Numbered from the stretch's first letter, positions 24,325-33,470 are shown. The stretch is 64,000 bases of DNA from Bacteroidales bacterium (GCA_022648545.1 JALCMP010000002.1:62001-126000); one strand, 5' to 3'. Notes: generated by a model not told the origin, from the letters alone. A program made the numbers and translations.

Positions 24325-26676
24325 ATGAATTTTCTAAAAAAAAATAAATCCGGCACAGGCATAGCTGTTTTAACGGCTGCCTTTTATACGGTATTACTAC
24401 TTATGTCATGCCCTCTTAAATCATCGGCACAGACCGGGAAGGCACATGACATTGCACGGGACACCGCCGGAATGAAAATAAAAGAAATAATACTGCCTAA
24501 AATCGACAGAAAGAAATATAAGAAAATAAAAGGCTACACAAAAGATGAAATAGTACGTCTGGAGAAACGCGACTCGGTAAAAAACCAAAAGGTTTTCGAT
24601 TCGATGCAGGCCAAAATAGATTCGCTTTGGAAATACGGGAATGATTCCATAGCTGTTAATATGGAAGATTCTCTTAAATTCCTGCAGGATTCTGTCTACC
24701 TGAATAGAAAAAGCTACCTTACAACTAAGGAACTGAGAATAATCTACCGCGACAGCATCCTAAACCTAAAAGACAGCTTGATCCGCATAACGCCAAGGGT
24801 CCTGCAAACGTACGTCTTACCCGACAGCCTCATGTACATGAGAATGATAATCTGGACAGCCGACAACTATTTCAATCACAACACCCACGTACGGCCGGAT
24901 ACCGCTTTTAATTCGCAGTTTTACGAGCTTCCCTACCTAAAAAAGGACTTGGGGGTCACATACTTGGGAACGTCAGGCTCCCCAATGGTATTCTACAATT
25001 ATTTTAAAAGGAAGAAACAGGAAGATTTCCCATTTTACACGCCCTACGTCTCTTACACCTATTCGCCGTCAACCATACCTTTCTATAATGTAAAAACGCC
25101 GTATACGGAACTGGCATACAGGGGAACCCTTTTGGGGAACAAAGAAAAAGAAGAAGACAACCTTCACATACTGCAAACGCAAAACCTTACTCCCTCTTTT
25201 AATTTTGCAGTAATGTACGAACGTTTCGGAAGCAGGGGCATGCTTCTCCACGAAAGCACAGATCACAGGACATTTTCCCTTACAGGTAATTATATGGGAA
25301 AAAGATATGTAGCGGAAGGCGGATATATTTTCAGTCGTGTAAAAAGGGACGAAAACGGCGGAATTTCCGACATGTCGATGATTCTCGACACGGTAATAGA
25401 CGTAAGAACCATACCGGTAACTTTGTCAGACGCATCGAACGAACTAAAGAACAACACTTTGTTTTACACCCAGTCCTACAGGTTACCCCTAAGCATGATA
25501 AAAAAAGGCAGCGACAGTCTTGGAACAGGCAAAGGAACCAACGCTTTCATAGGACACGCATTCGAATACTCTACGCACACAAAATCATATACCGACAAGA
25601 TAGAAGCCAACGATACTACCGGAAGAACTCTATATCACGATAAATTTTACATAAACCCCACCAGCACTAAAGATTCCGCACGCGTAATGAAGATAGAAAA
25701 CAAATTCTTCCTTAGGCTCCAGCCGTGGGATAAAAATGCAATAGTATCCAAGGTCAGCGCGGGAATAGGACATCAGTTCATGAACTATTATGTCTTTTCA
25801 CCGAATTATTTCCTTACCGGCAACCGCAACATCACAAAAAACAACATCTACTTATATTTCGGGGCATCCGGACAGTTCAGAAATTATTTCCACTGGCAGG
25901 GATTCGGAAAATTTGATTTTGCAGGATATTATAAAAACGATTTCGAAATAAAGGCAAAGGCGGATTTCAATTCCAGTGCAATAGGAGAAGGGATACGTCT
26001 CGAAACCAAATTTTCCACATCACTAAAAAAACCGGATTATTTTTACAACCATTATTATTCCAACCATTACATATGGAACGGCAGCCTTAAAAAGACGTCG
26101 GAGACACGTATCGAAGCAACTCTGAATATTCCTAAATACAAATTCGGAGCATATTTCGGATATGCACTGCTTAACAACAACATATATCTAGATTCTCTTT
26201 GTAATGTAAAGCAATACGGAACGGCGATGAACGTCATGACCGCATCCGTAAGGAAAGATTTCAGGATATGGAATTTCCATTTGGAAAACAGCGCCATGCT
26301 GCAGCTTTCTTCCAACAAAGACGCGGTTTCCGTCCCTAAATTCTCATTGCATGCCAGATATTACATACAGGGCAAACTTGTAAAAAATGTTCTTACCGCA
26401 CAGCTGGGAGCCGATATAACATATTGCGGAAAATATTACATGCAGGCATATTCTCCGGCTTTGGGCATGTTCTACAGCCAGACTAAAGAAAAACAGGGAG
26501 GATCTCCATATATTGATGCGTTTATAAATCTTCAATGGAAGAGGGCGTGCATATTTGTTAAAGTTGTAAATGTTGCACAAAACTGGCCCCGTAAGGATTA
26601 TTTCTCGGCATACAGGTATATTAAGTCGCAAAGAGCTTTAAAAATAGGCATTTACTGGCCGTTTTACACGCACTAA
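24325..26676 (+). CDS. Putative outer-membrane porin (Porin_10-like)
   Basis: 783 residues. A signal peptide ends near SSAQTG (about 36). A charged, lysine-rich region follows (about 50-160, with repeated DS motifs such as RDSVKNQKVFDSMQAKIDS), then a long beta-strand-rich domain. The segment NTHVRPDTAFNSQFYELPY, KKDLGVTYLGTSGSPMVFYN and the later SPSTIPFYNVKTPYTELAY match the N-terminal signature of the putative porin family common in Bacteroidota. The C-terminal part has alternating aromatic strands and ends IGIYWPFYTH, as expected for an outer-membrane barrel. Substrate unknown. It has its own well-formed promoter and is followed after 47 bases by a lytic transglycosylase gene. Confidence 0.82.
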   Translation: MNFLKKNKSGTGIAVLTAAFYTVLLLMSCPLKSSAQTGKAHDIARDTAGMKIKEIILPKIDRKKYKKIKGYTKDEIVRLEKRDSVKNQKVFDSMQAKIDSLWKYGNDSIAVNMEDSLKFLQDSVYLNRKSYLTTKELRIIYRDSILNLKDSLIRITPRVLQTYVLPDSLMYMRMIIWTADNYFNHNTHVRPDTAFNSQFYELPYLKKDLGVTYLGTSGSPMVFYNYFKRKKQEDFPFYTPYVSYTYSPSTIPFYNVKTPYTELAYRGTLLGNKEKEEDNLHILQTQNLTPSFNFAVMYERFGSRGMLLHESTDHRTFSLTGNYMGKRYVAEGGYIFSRVKRDENGGISDMSMILDTVIDVRTIPVTLSDASNELKNNTLFYTQSYRLPLSMIKKGSDSLGTGKGTNAFIGHAFEYSTHTKSYTDKIEANDTTGRTLYHDKFYINPTSTKDSARVMKIENKFFLRLQPWDKNAIVSKVSAGIGHQFMNYYVFSPNYFLTGNRNITKNNIYLYFGASGQFRNYFHWQGFGKFDFAGYYKNDFEIKAKADFNSSAIGEGIRLETKFSTSLKKPDYFYNHYYSNHYIWNGSLKKTSETRIEATLNIPKYKFGAYFGYALLNNNIYLDSLCNVKQYGTAMNVMTASVRKDFRIWNFHLENSAMLQLSSNKDAVSVPKFSLHARYYIQGKLVKNVLTAQLGADITYCGKYYMQAYSPALGMFYSQTKEKQGGSPYIDAFINLQWKRACIFVKVVNVAQNWPRKDYFSAYRYIKSQRALKIGIYWPFYTH

Positions 26677-26723
26677 GCAAAGTACGTCCGCAACATCTGA
26701 AGCAAACATACAAGCTAAAGCCG

Positions 26724-27812
26724 ATGTTGAAATTCTGGAAAAATAGGTTTTTTCAATTTACGTTAACTTTCGTTATCGCTTTTTTATTCGTGCTTTTGCC
26801 GGATTATCGAAAGAAAATAACGGATTCCCCTTCTTCGAAAGATCTTTTCGGAGACACCATACGATGTGCCATACTAATAAACCCCAAATTAAACGACAAG
26901 GGACATCCGTCGGGGTACATATATGATCTATTCAGGAATTTCGACAACGCGCAGAATTGTACCGTAAAATTCGAAACACACGGCAGCGAATTCGCCCAAT
27001 GGGTAAAACTCAGCAGCGGCCTTACTGACATGCTTATAATAAACGGAACACGCGACAGCGTTCCCGAGATCTTCGAGGACAAATTCATTACTTCTGTACC
27101 AATAAACGTTTCGGAGGACTTGTGCGTGGTTAGGAAGGATAAATTCGACATAATAAGGACTTTCAATTACTGGTTTTCCTCCTTTAAGATGTCAGACGAA
27201 TACAAGCGCCTGATAAAGAAATATTACAGAAGGTATATTGTGGGAGATGACGGCAATCTCTATCCTCTGAGGAAACGGATCATTTCGCCGTATGACGATT
27301 TTCTAAAAAAAGAAGCGGAAAGCCTGGGATGGGATTGGCGACTCCTTGCGGCGCTTATATATCAGGAATCTCAGTTCAATATCGGAATAGCGTCCGGTAA
27401 GGGAGCCGCAGGTCTTATGCAAATAACGAACGACATTGCCGACAGATATGGCATAAATGAGATTTATGATCCGTACGAAAATATCTCGGCCGGAGTAGAA
27501 TATCTAAAATATCTTCAGAGAAGATTCGCCCGGATGGGAATTTCCGGGGAAGATCTTATTATAATAACCATTGCATCATATAATTGCGGAGAAGGGAGAA
27601 TGGACGATTGCATGAGGATGGCACAGTACGACGGAAGGAATCCTCATAAATGGTCCGATATAAAAGAGGTTATTCCGCTTATGTCCAAAGAGAAGCATAT
27701 AAGGGAAGCAGACCTCAAACTTGGACGCTTCAGGGGTGAGGAAACAATAAATTACGTAGATTCAGTATTGTCTATATACCAGAGATACCGCAGGATAATC
27801 ATTTCACGGTAA
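26724..27812 (+). CDS. MltF-like lytic transglycosylase with shortened binding-protein domain
   Basis: 362 residues. An N-terminal membrane anchor (about 9-27) is followed by a piece of a type-2 solute-binding domain (about 44-170), then a GH23 SLT domain (about 190-340). The catalytic glutamate is E215 in YQESQFN, followed by the usual GAAGLMQIT and ASYNCGEGRM motifs. The enzyme cleaves peptidoglycan glycan strands to anhydro-products in the periplasm. Full MltF proteins carry a binding domain of about 220 residues. Here lobe 1 (GYIYDLFRNF ... DMLIINGTRDS) is joined directly to the terminal segment (SVPINVSEDLCVVRKDK ... NYWFSSFKMSDEYKRLIKKYY), so most of lobe 2 is missing. The 3' end overlaps the convergent permease gene by 14 bases. 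Confidence 0.88.
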   Translation: MLKFWKNRFFQFTLTFVIAFLFVLLPDYRKKITDSPSSKDLFGDTIRCAILINPKLNDKGHPSGYIYDLFRNFDNAQNCTVKFETHGSEFAQWVKLSSGLTDMLIINGTRDSVPEIFEDKFITSVPINVSEDLCVVRKDKFDIIRTFNYWFSSFKMSDEYKRLIKKYYRRYIVGDDGNLYPLRKRIISPYDDFLKKEAESLGWDWRLLAALIYQESQFNIGIASGKGAAGLMQITNDIADRYGINEIYDPYENISAGVEYLKYLQRRFARMGISGEDLIIITIASYNCGEGRMDDCMRMAQYDGRNPHKWSDIKEVIPLMSKEKHIREADLKLGRFRGEETINYVDSVLSIYQRYRRIIISR

Positions 27813-29064
27813 GCGCTCTTGCCGGACTGACTTTGGATATGAATCTGAACGGCACCAGGAGCGAAACCATTATAAGCAGGAAGGCGGCGGCATCTATCAG
27901 AAGCACGGCCGACAGGGAAATATCTACAGGCACATACTTCACAAAATAATTGGCGGGATTAAGCTTTACGAACCTAAAAAAGTATTCGGAAAAGCAAAAC
28001 GCCATGGCTGCCAGATCTCCTGCAATTATACCTTTGAGGACTATAGAAGCTGCCTTATATATAAATACACCTGATATATTCGAATTCTTCATTCCCATGG
28101 CCTTGAGAGCACCTATGAAAGGAATATGCTCGAAAAGTATTATCAGGATCCCCGAAATCAGGTTGAATCCGGAAACCGCAATCATAAGTATCAATATTAT
28201 TAGCACATTTATATCAAGTAAATGAAGCCAGTCGAACAAGGCGAAATATCTTTGCTTTACTGTAACGGGAACAACGGAAGAATCATAATCCAGCATTGCA
28301 TCTTCTATAATGTTTCCTATATCGGAATAAGCCCTGTCGAGGTTCTTATCATTAAATCTTTTTAAAAGGACTTCGTACCCCGAACACTCTCCGTTGCGCC
28401 ATCCGTTTATACCTCTTATTATCCGCGGATCGGCGATCACCAGATATTTATCCGATTCTCCGAGCTGGGCATCATAAACTCCGGCAACCTTAAAGGATCT
28501 TACTTTTATATCGTCCCCTATGAAATAAGCAATTACACGGCTTCCTGCCTTATAATTCATTGCCGCCGCCATGCGTTGCGATATCATTATTTCGCCGGAG
28601 GCCGCAGATTCAGAATCGCCATCTTTCCTTCTCATGAAATCGGGAAGCCTGCCTTCACATAAATTTTCTCCGAAAAAACCATTGTCGTCTGCACTTTTCC
28701 CTTTGAAAAGAGCTCCTTCAACTTCCCCGCTGCCCTTCAGTATGCCCTGCCGATAGTAAACCGGATATATTTCGGACACCTCCGGCAAAGAGTCTATCCT
28801 GTGCAAATACGACAACGGACGTACAGAATATTCATAATTGGTAATATCCGTTCCGGGCGAAGATATCGTAATATCCCCGGAATAGCCTGACGCCTTTCTC
28901 CTTATTTCCTGTCTGAAGCCACCGGCCACGGCTACCGCAGTTATTATGACGGCAATACTAACGGAAACGGAGATAATGGCTATCATGTTGCCGTTTTTCC
29001 CTATTTTGCCATTAGGACCGTCTTTTTTTCCTATGTGACGGGAAATAAAATGATTTATTTCCAT
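27799..29064 (-). CDS. LolC/LolE-like ABC transporter permease (FtsX family)
   Basis: 421 residues with the architecture of lipoprotein-releasing permeases: TM1 at about 26-48 (IAIISVSVSIAVIITAVAVA), a large periplasmic MacB-like domain (about 50-270), then three helices in the FtsX domain (about 282-312, 330-360, 385-410) ending SPARALTVK. By homology it would take part in extracting lipoproteins from the inner membrane for sorting to the outer membrane. No ATPase (LolD) gene is adjacent, so it must pair with a distant one. It is the only gene of its strand here and begins 41 bases from tRNA-Gly, which is transcribed the other way. Confidence 0.88.
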   Translation of the reverse strand: MEINHFISRHIGKKDGPNGKIGKNGNMIAIISVSVSIAVIITAVAVAGGFRQEIRRKASGYSGDITISSPGTDITNYEYSVRPLSYLHRIDSLPEVSEIYPVYYRQGILKGSGEVEGALFKGKSADDNGFFGENLCEGRLPDFMRRKDGDSESAASGEIMISQRMAAAMNYKAGSRVIAYFIGDDIKVRSFKVAGVYDAQLGESDKYLVIADPRIIRGINGWRNGECSGYEVLLKRFNDKNLDRAYSDIGNIIEDAMLDYDSSVVPVTVKQRYFALFDWLHLLDINVLIILILMIAVSGFNLISGILIILFEHIPFIGALKAMGMKNSNISGVFIYKAASIVLKGIIAGDLAAMAFCFSEYFFRFVKLNPANYFVKYVPVDISLSAVLLIDAAAFLLIMVSLLVPFRFISKVSPARALTVK

Positions 29065-29085
29065 TAATATTGTTAAATTTTTTGT

Positions 29086-29093
29086 TAAGTTTG
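29086..29093 (+). promoter_or_regulatory. -7 box of tRNA-Gly
   Basis: TAAGTTTG fits TAnnTTTG and would start transcription about 6 bases before the mature tRNA 5' end. No convincing -33 match. Confidence 0.5.
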
Positions 29094-29104
29094 TAAACTC
29101 AATC

Positions 29105-29177
29105 GCGGAAATAGCTCAGTCGGTAGAGCATCAGCTTCCCAAGCTGAGGGTCGCGGGTTCGAATCTCGTTTTCCGCT
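29105..29177 (+). tRNA. tRNA-Gly (CCC)
   Basis: 73 bases folding as a complete cloverleaf. The acceptor stem is GCGGAAA/TTTCCGC (29105-29111 with 29170-29176), the D stem GCTC/GAGC, the anticodon stem TCAGC/GCTGA around the loop TTCCCAA (29136-29142), and the T loop TTCGAAT. The anticodon CCC reads GGG glycine codons. The 3' CCA is not encoded. A -7 box TAAGTTTG (29086-29093) lies just upstream. Confidence 0.95.
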
Positions 29178-29203
29178 CGCTATTGAACCTAAATTAAACT
29201 ATG
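29176..29203. repeat. 28-base motif shared with 61184-61212
   Basis: CTCGCTA-TTG-AACCTAAATTAAACTATG here and CTCGCTA-CTT-AACCTAAACTTAAACTATG at 61184-61212 agree at 26 of 29 aligned positions. Here the motif starts in the last bases of tRNA-Gly and ends in an ATG just before a terminator. Role unknown. Confidence 0.55.
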
Positions 29204-29215
29204 GCGCCTGTTAAC

Positions 29216-29241
29216 CGCCTCCGGAGGGAGGCGTTTTTTGT
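29216..29241 (+). terminator. Rho-independent terminator after tRNA-Gly
   Basis: CGCCTCC (29216-29222), loop GGAG, GGAGGCG (29227-29233), then TTTTTTG and more T. A strong, textbook hairpin 39 bases after the tRNA. Confidence 0.85.
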
Positions 29242-29263
29242 TTTTTTACGGACAAACATACTT

Positions 29264-30142
29264 TCAGGCCTCAGTGGCAAATTTATCGAGGACCATGGAT
29301 ATCATATTCTCCATGTATTTTTTATAATCTGGAGAAGCCCCCTTGTAGTACCGGTTTGCTATCACACAGCAAATCGTACCGGCATTGTGTCCCAGCTGCC
29401 TGGAAAGGCCTGCGAGCGCTGATCCTTCCATCTCAAAATTAGTTATCTTGTATTCTCCGTACCTGAAAGCCTCAAATTTTTCAAGCATGTCCGGCATTGC
29501 GAGCCCAAGTCTTATAACCCTGCCCTGCGGGCCGTAAAACCCAGGAGCAGAAATAGTAACACCTTTTACGGCTACATCCGAAAATATTCTTATAAGATCT
29601 TCTGACGCTTTTACGATATATGGGGTGGCAAGATAGGAATTCCAGCCCGTAAAGTTCATGAAAGCCTCTTCCATTTTTCTGTCGGATATATTATTTCTGT
29701 CGGCGTACCAATTCAGAAGGCCGTCGCACCCTATGGAATAATGCGAGAACACATATGCCCCAAGAGGTATGTCAGGTTGTATCGCCCCCGTGGTGCCGAC
29801 TCTCAAAAGAGTGAGGGACCGCTTCTTTTCCTTAACTTCCCTCGTGGAAAAGTCCACGTTGGCAAGAGCGTCGAGCTCTGTCATTACTATATCTATATTA
29901 TCGGTTCCTATCCCCGTGGAAAGAGCCGTTATCCTCTTACCGCGGTAACTTCCGGTAACCGTAACAAATTCCCTCGACTGCCGCCTGAATTCAACCGAAT
30001 CAAAATAAGGAGATATCATGTCCACTCTGCCAGGATCGCCTACCAATATTATATGATCGGCCAATTCTTCCGGACGTATATGCAAATGAAATACTGATCC
30101 GTCACCGTTGATTATCAATTCGGAATCTCCGATTTTTCCCAT
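29264..30142 (-). CDS. Uridine phosphorylase-like nucleoside phosphorylase
   Basis: 292 residues of the PNP/UDP phosphorylase family (NP-I). It catalyses phosphorolysis of a nucleoside, probably uridine, to base and ribose-1-phosphate in the cytoplasm. Visible signatures are the phosphate-binding LVGDPGRVDMIS, the ribose-1-phosphate loop STGIGTDNIDIVMTELDALA, LLRVGTTGAIQPDIPLGAYV and ITNFEMEGSALAGLS, whose FEMEG contacts the ribose. Length is longer than the 250-residue E. coli enzyme, as is normal for Bacteroidota. Uridine specificity is inferred from overall likeness. A -7 box on the minus strand (TACATTTG, 30186-30193) lies upstream. Confidence 0.88.
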   Translation of the reverse strand: MGKIGDSELIINGDGSVFHLHIRPEELADHIILVGDPGRVDMISPYFDSVEFRRQSREFVTVTGSYRGKRITALSTGIGTDNIDIVMTELDALANVDFSTREVKEKKRSLTLLRVGTTGAIQPDIPLGAYVFSHYSIGCDGLLNWYADRNNISDRKMEEAFMNFTGWNSYLATPYIVKASEDLIRIFSDVAVKGVTISAPGFYGPQGRVIRLGLAMPDMLEKFEAFRYGEYKITNFEMEGSALAGLSRQLGHNAGTICCVIANRYYKGASPDYKKYMENMISMVLDKFATEA

Positions 30143-30185
30143 TTCTTATATTTATTATTATATGTTAATACAAGTTGTACTATTA

Positions 30186-30193
30186 CAAATGTA
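30186..30193 (-). promoter_or_regulatory. -7 box of the uridine phosphorylase gene
   Basis: TACATTTG on the minus strand; start near 30180, leader about 38 bases. Confidence 0.5.
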
Positions 30194-30205
30194 ACAAAAA
30201 TTGCA

Positions 30206-30213
30206 TATTTTTG
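30206..30213 (+). promoter_or_regulatory. -7 box of the DUF4293 gene
   Basis: TATTTTTG on the plus strand; start near 30219 gives a leader of about 13 bases to the ATG at 30232. Back to back with the promoter of the phosphorylase gene. Confidence 0.5.
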
Positions 30214-30231
30214 CCTTAAACCAAAATAGAG

Positions 30232-30657
30232 ATGATACAAAGAATTCAAACGTTTTTTTTATTTGCAGCAAGCGCATTGCTTTTCTCGCTTTTCTTTTGC
30301 AATTTCATTTACACCGATGCACAGCCGATAAAATATATGGAATATACGCCGTTCATTGTTCTTGCCGCGGTGTCTTTTGCAGTTTCTTTTTCAGGCATAT
30401 TCCTATTCAGGAAAAGAGTGCTTCAAATGCGTTTCTGCATATATGATATAATAATATTAATAGCCTTCCAGATATGGATAGGGTATCTGTTTTTCAGAAG
30501 AGTCCCCGGAACGACATTCTCAATTACTTCCGTTTTCCCGATAATAGCTTCGATACTTGTTTATCTGGCTTTCAGATATATTGAAAAGGACGAACTGCTT
30601 GTCAGATCTTCCAATTCGTTCAGGGATATATCACGGGAAATGAAAAAGAAAAAATAA
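30232..30657 (+). CDS. DUF4293 membrane protein
   Basis: 141 residues opening MIQRIQTFFLFAASALLFSL, the hallmark of the Bacteroidota DUF4293 family. Four transmembrane helices are visible (about 5-25, 39-60, 68-88, 97-115), followed by a basic cytoplasmic tail ending MKKKK. Function is unknown; the family is a conserved membrane protein in this phylum. Its stop codon is 3 bases from the stop of the convergent TPR gene. Confidence 0.85.
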   Translation: MIQRIQTFFLFAASALLFSLFFCNFIYTDAQPIKYMEYTPFIVLAAVSFAVSFSGIFLFRKRVLQMRFCIYDIIILIAFQIWIGYLFFRRVPGTTFSITSVFPIIASILVYLAFRYIEKDELLVRSSNSFRDISREMKKKK

Positions 30658-30660
30658 CGG

Positions 30661-32697
30661 TTATTTTTTCTCAGCCGCATCCTTGCAGAACCTGTTTATC
30701 ACATTGTATGCATCGGTAATTCCCAGTTCTCCGGCCTTGCTTATATCTATGCACCCCTTCTCCTTGTCCTTAAGAAAGATCAGGACAAGTCCCCTGTTAT
30801 AATAGGCTTCACCCAAATAAGGATATAGCCTTATTGCCGTATTGTATTGCCTTATGCTTTCTGGAAGGTCCCTCGACAGGCAATAAAGATTTCCAAGGTT
30901 GTAATGGATATACGGAAAATCGGGCATCAGCGCTTCGGCCTTTTTCATATCGCGCAGTGCGGCAGTATAGTCATAATCCTTGCGGGTGTTATCCTGAACC
31001 CTGGCTCTTGCGGCTCCGGTATTGTCGAGCGTCAGTATCTGTACATTACTTTCCATGGAAGAAATGAAATCTATCATCTCGCTTTGCAGAGCTCCCCTGT
31101 TAAGATAATAAAAGGCTTCTTCCGGATCTTTTTCTATTGCCCTGCCATAATATTCCATTGCTTTGTTGTACATATTATTGTCCGCCGCAGCTATCCCCCG
31201 TGCAAATAATACACGCCCAAGAGAGTTTGCATTATTTCCATCGCCGGAATAAGAATAATCCGCAAGCATATCGTCCAGACGGGCTGTATAAGTATCAGGT
31301 TCTGTCTTTTCGGAATGACCGGATTCGGATTCCAGATCCACAGGCATGGGAACCGATGAAACGAAAGCGGCAAGCTTAACGTTGGAATAATTTTTTTCCA
31401 GAAGCATATTGTTCTTTTCCTTCGCATGAAAATCGAACTTGAACAAAGGTTTGAGTTTTATATTTATATCGCGGTACTGGAGAAGTTCGTTGTTAAAATC
31501 CTTTTTGGCAAAATCGGCGTCGAGAGCCAGCAGTTTATCATACTTTTTGGTGGTGTCGGCAAAAGCAGCAATGGAAGTACTGTCGCCGGTTCTCTTCCTG
31601 TATTCTTTTACCTTGTCCCTGCCATTTTCATAATCTTCTTTTGCTGAAGCATATTGTCCTAGATAATTTTTAGCTACGGAACGGTTCATATAAGCTCTTG
31701 CAAAATCGGGATATAGCTTTATGGCTCTGGAATAATCTTCAACCGCATCCCCGTAATATCCGAGCGCCATAAAAACGCCCGCCCTGTTGAAGTATGTCAA
31801 AACATTCTCCGGATTGGCTGCAAGGACACGCCCGTAATCATCAAGTGCAGCTGAATAATTTCCTATTTCCGATTCTACCAGCGCCCGATTGTACAATGTA
31901 AGTGCATTGCCGGGATCTATCTTTAGTACGGTATTGAAATCAGTCAGTGCCCCCTTTATGTTTTTGTCGTCGTATTTAAGCAACGCCCGGTTGAAATAAG
32001 CAAAAGTATTCGTCGAATCAAGAGCTATGGCACTGTTAAGATCGCGCATGGCGGATTCGTTTTTATGCTGCATGATATATATCCTTGACCTCCTTACGTA
32101 CCCTTCAGGATCGGCCACATTTATATCTATCGCCTTGTTGTAATCCTTAAGAGCCCTTGTTGTATCGCCGAGATACAAATAACATGCTCCCCTGTTAAGG
32201 TATGCATCGGCTTCGTCAGGAACCTGCTTTATGAATCTGTTGAAATCCAAAATGGCCTTACGGAACTGCTGTGAAAGGAAATAAGTAACACCGCGGCTGA
32301 AATAAAGGCCTATATAACTTGGCCTCAAATCCACGGCTTCCGCAAGATCCTTAAGAGCGGAATCATATTTGCCCATACGGCTGAGAGTTATGGCTCTGTA
32401 ATGATAAGCCGGCGTATATATTGGATTAATTCTCAAAGTATTATTAAAATCCTTCTCCGCCCCCATGAAATCTCCGAGGTTATATTTGGCTATTCCGCGG
32501 AAGAAATAAGCATCGTACATTGTGCTGTCGAACCTCGCAAGCATATTAAAATTATCTATCGCGGCAGCATATTTTCCCTGTACGAGGAATTGTCTTCCCC
32601 TGTCGAGGAATTCATATACATCGTATTGCGCAAAAGAAGAAAAAGAAATCATGCACAATAACAACGGAAGTATAACTTTTCTAAAAAATTTCGTCAT
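30661..32697 (-). CDS. Large exported TPR-repeat protein
   Basis: 678 residues with a signal peptide (cleavage near SSFAQYDV, about 23). At least ten tetratricopeptide repeats run from about 24 to 370, with units such as AYFFRGIAKYNLGDFMGAEK and VLTYFNRAGVFMALGYYGDA spaced about 34 residues apart. A stretch without repeats (about 370-480, TGDSTSIAAFADTTKKYDKL to SESGHSEKTEPDTYT) follows, then three or four more repeats with an insert between them, to the C-terminus. TPR arrays bind other proteins; being exported, this one probably scaffolds a periplasmic or outer-membrane assembly. No enzyme motif is visible and no partner can be named. Confidence 0.85.
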   Translation of the reverse strand: MTKFFRKVILPLLLCMISFSSFAQYDVYEFLDRGRQFLVQGKYAAAIDNFNMLARFDSTMYDAYFFRGIAKYNLGDFMGAEKDFNNTLRINPIYTPAYHYRAITLSRMGKYDSALKDLAEAVDLRPSYIGLYFSRGVTYFLSQQFRKAILDFNRFIKQVPDEADAYLNRGACYLYLGDTTRALKDYNKAIDINVADPEGYVRRSRIYIMQHKNESAMRDLNSAIALDSTNTFAYFNRALLKYDDKNIKGALTDFNTVLKIDPGNALTLYNRALVESEIGNYSAALDDYGRVLAANPENVLTYFNRAGVFMALGYYGDAVEDYSRAIKLYPDFARAYMNRSVAKNYLGQYASAKEDYENGRDKVKEYRKRTGDSTSIAAFADTTKKYDKLLALDADFAKKDFNNELLQYRDINIKLKPLFKFDFHAKEKNNMLLEKNYSNVKLAAFVSSVPMPVDLESESGHSEKTEPDTYTARLDDMLADYSYSGDGNNANSLGRVLFARGIAAADNNMYNKAMEYYGRAIEKDPEEAFYYLNRGALQSEMIDFISSMESNVQILTLDNTGAARARVQDNTRKDYDYTAALRDMKKAEALMPDFPYIHYNLGNLYCLSRDLPESIRQYNTAIRLYPYLGEAYYNRGLVLIFLKDKEKGCIDISKAGELGITDAYNVINRFCKDAAEKK

Positions 32698-32735
32698 CTC
32701 TAGGACTTGTTTTCCATATTTCGTGCCATTTGCAA

Positions 32736-33470
32736 CTATTTTCGGCGTTTGTTTTTATGTTCGGCTTTTTTAGCCGACAGCCACCCGGGCCTCTTCAGCG
32801 TAACCATATAATACATTATCTTTCCGGCCCTTTCTTTTACATACCCCGACGGTTTTTCCGCATGCCTGCGGTTCGGATTCGGAAGGCAGGCGGCTATCAG
32901 GGCGCACTTGTAAGCCGGCAAATGCAGGGCATCGGTACCGAATAATTTTACGGCAGCAGCCTGGGCTCCGAAAATCCCCCGCCCCATTTCGGCTACGTTA
33001 AGGTAAACTTCCATTATACGCTTCTTTCCCCAAATCCACTCTATGAGCTTCGTAAAATAAGCTTCCAGCCCTTTTCTTATCCAGCTTCTGCAAGGCAGCA
33101 GAAAAACATTTCTTGCAGTCTGCTGCGAAATGGTACTTGCTCCTCTGAGTTTCCTTCCGCTCCGACCGGCCTCGATAGCATTATCTATTTCAACCCAGTC
33201 GAAACCCGAATGATCCAGAAAACGGCTGTCTTCACCCGCCATTACGGCAAGCTGGAGATCGGGAGATATTTCAGACAGCGAAACCCACTGCTTGCTTATA
33301 TGGTAATTCTTGTTGGAAAAATTCTCAATATAACGCTGAATCATAAGCGGCGTAACATAAACGGGCATCCATTTGAGAATAACGACGGACAAAACCGAAA
33401 GAGAAAAAAAGCCTGCCGAAACATATAGGAAAATAGTTTTGACAAACTTTTTTAACCGCTTAAGCTTCAT
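32736..33470 (-). CDS. mtgA: Monofunctional peptidoglycan glycosyltransferase
   Basis: 244 residues: an N-terminal membrane anchor (about 15-35) and one GT51 domain. GT51 polymerises lipid II into glycan strands on the outer face of the inner membrane. Motifs in order are VMAGEDSRFLDHSGFDW with the catalytic Glu in the ED pair, GASTISQQTARNVFL, KLIEWIWGKKRIMEVYLNVA with the second catalytic Glu, and CALIAACLPNPNRR. No transpeptidase domain follows. The frame stays open to an ATG at 33611, but a -7 box at 33509-33516 lies inside that extension, so the start at 33470 (MKLKRLKKF) is preferred. Confidence 0.93.
   Translation of the reverse strand: MKLKRLKKFVKTIFLYVSAGFFSLSVLSVVILKWMPVYVTPLMIQRYIENFSNKNYHISKQWVSLSEISPDLQLAVMAGEDSRFLDHSGFDWVEIDNAIEAGRSGRKLRGASTISQQTARNVFLLPCRSWIRKGLEAYFTKLIEWIWGKKRIMEVYLNVAEMGRGIFGAQAAAVKLFGTDALHLPAYKCALIAACLPNPNRRHAEKPSGYVKERAGKIMYYMVTLKRPGWLSAKKAEHKNKRRK

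Noticed and set aside
29201-29422. Open frame starting at ATG after tRNA-Gly
   Set aside because: It runs through a strong terminator hairpin and then antisense to the uridine phosphorylase gene, so it is not a gene.
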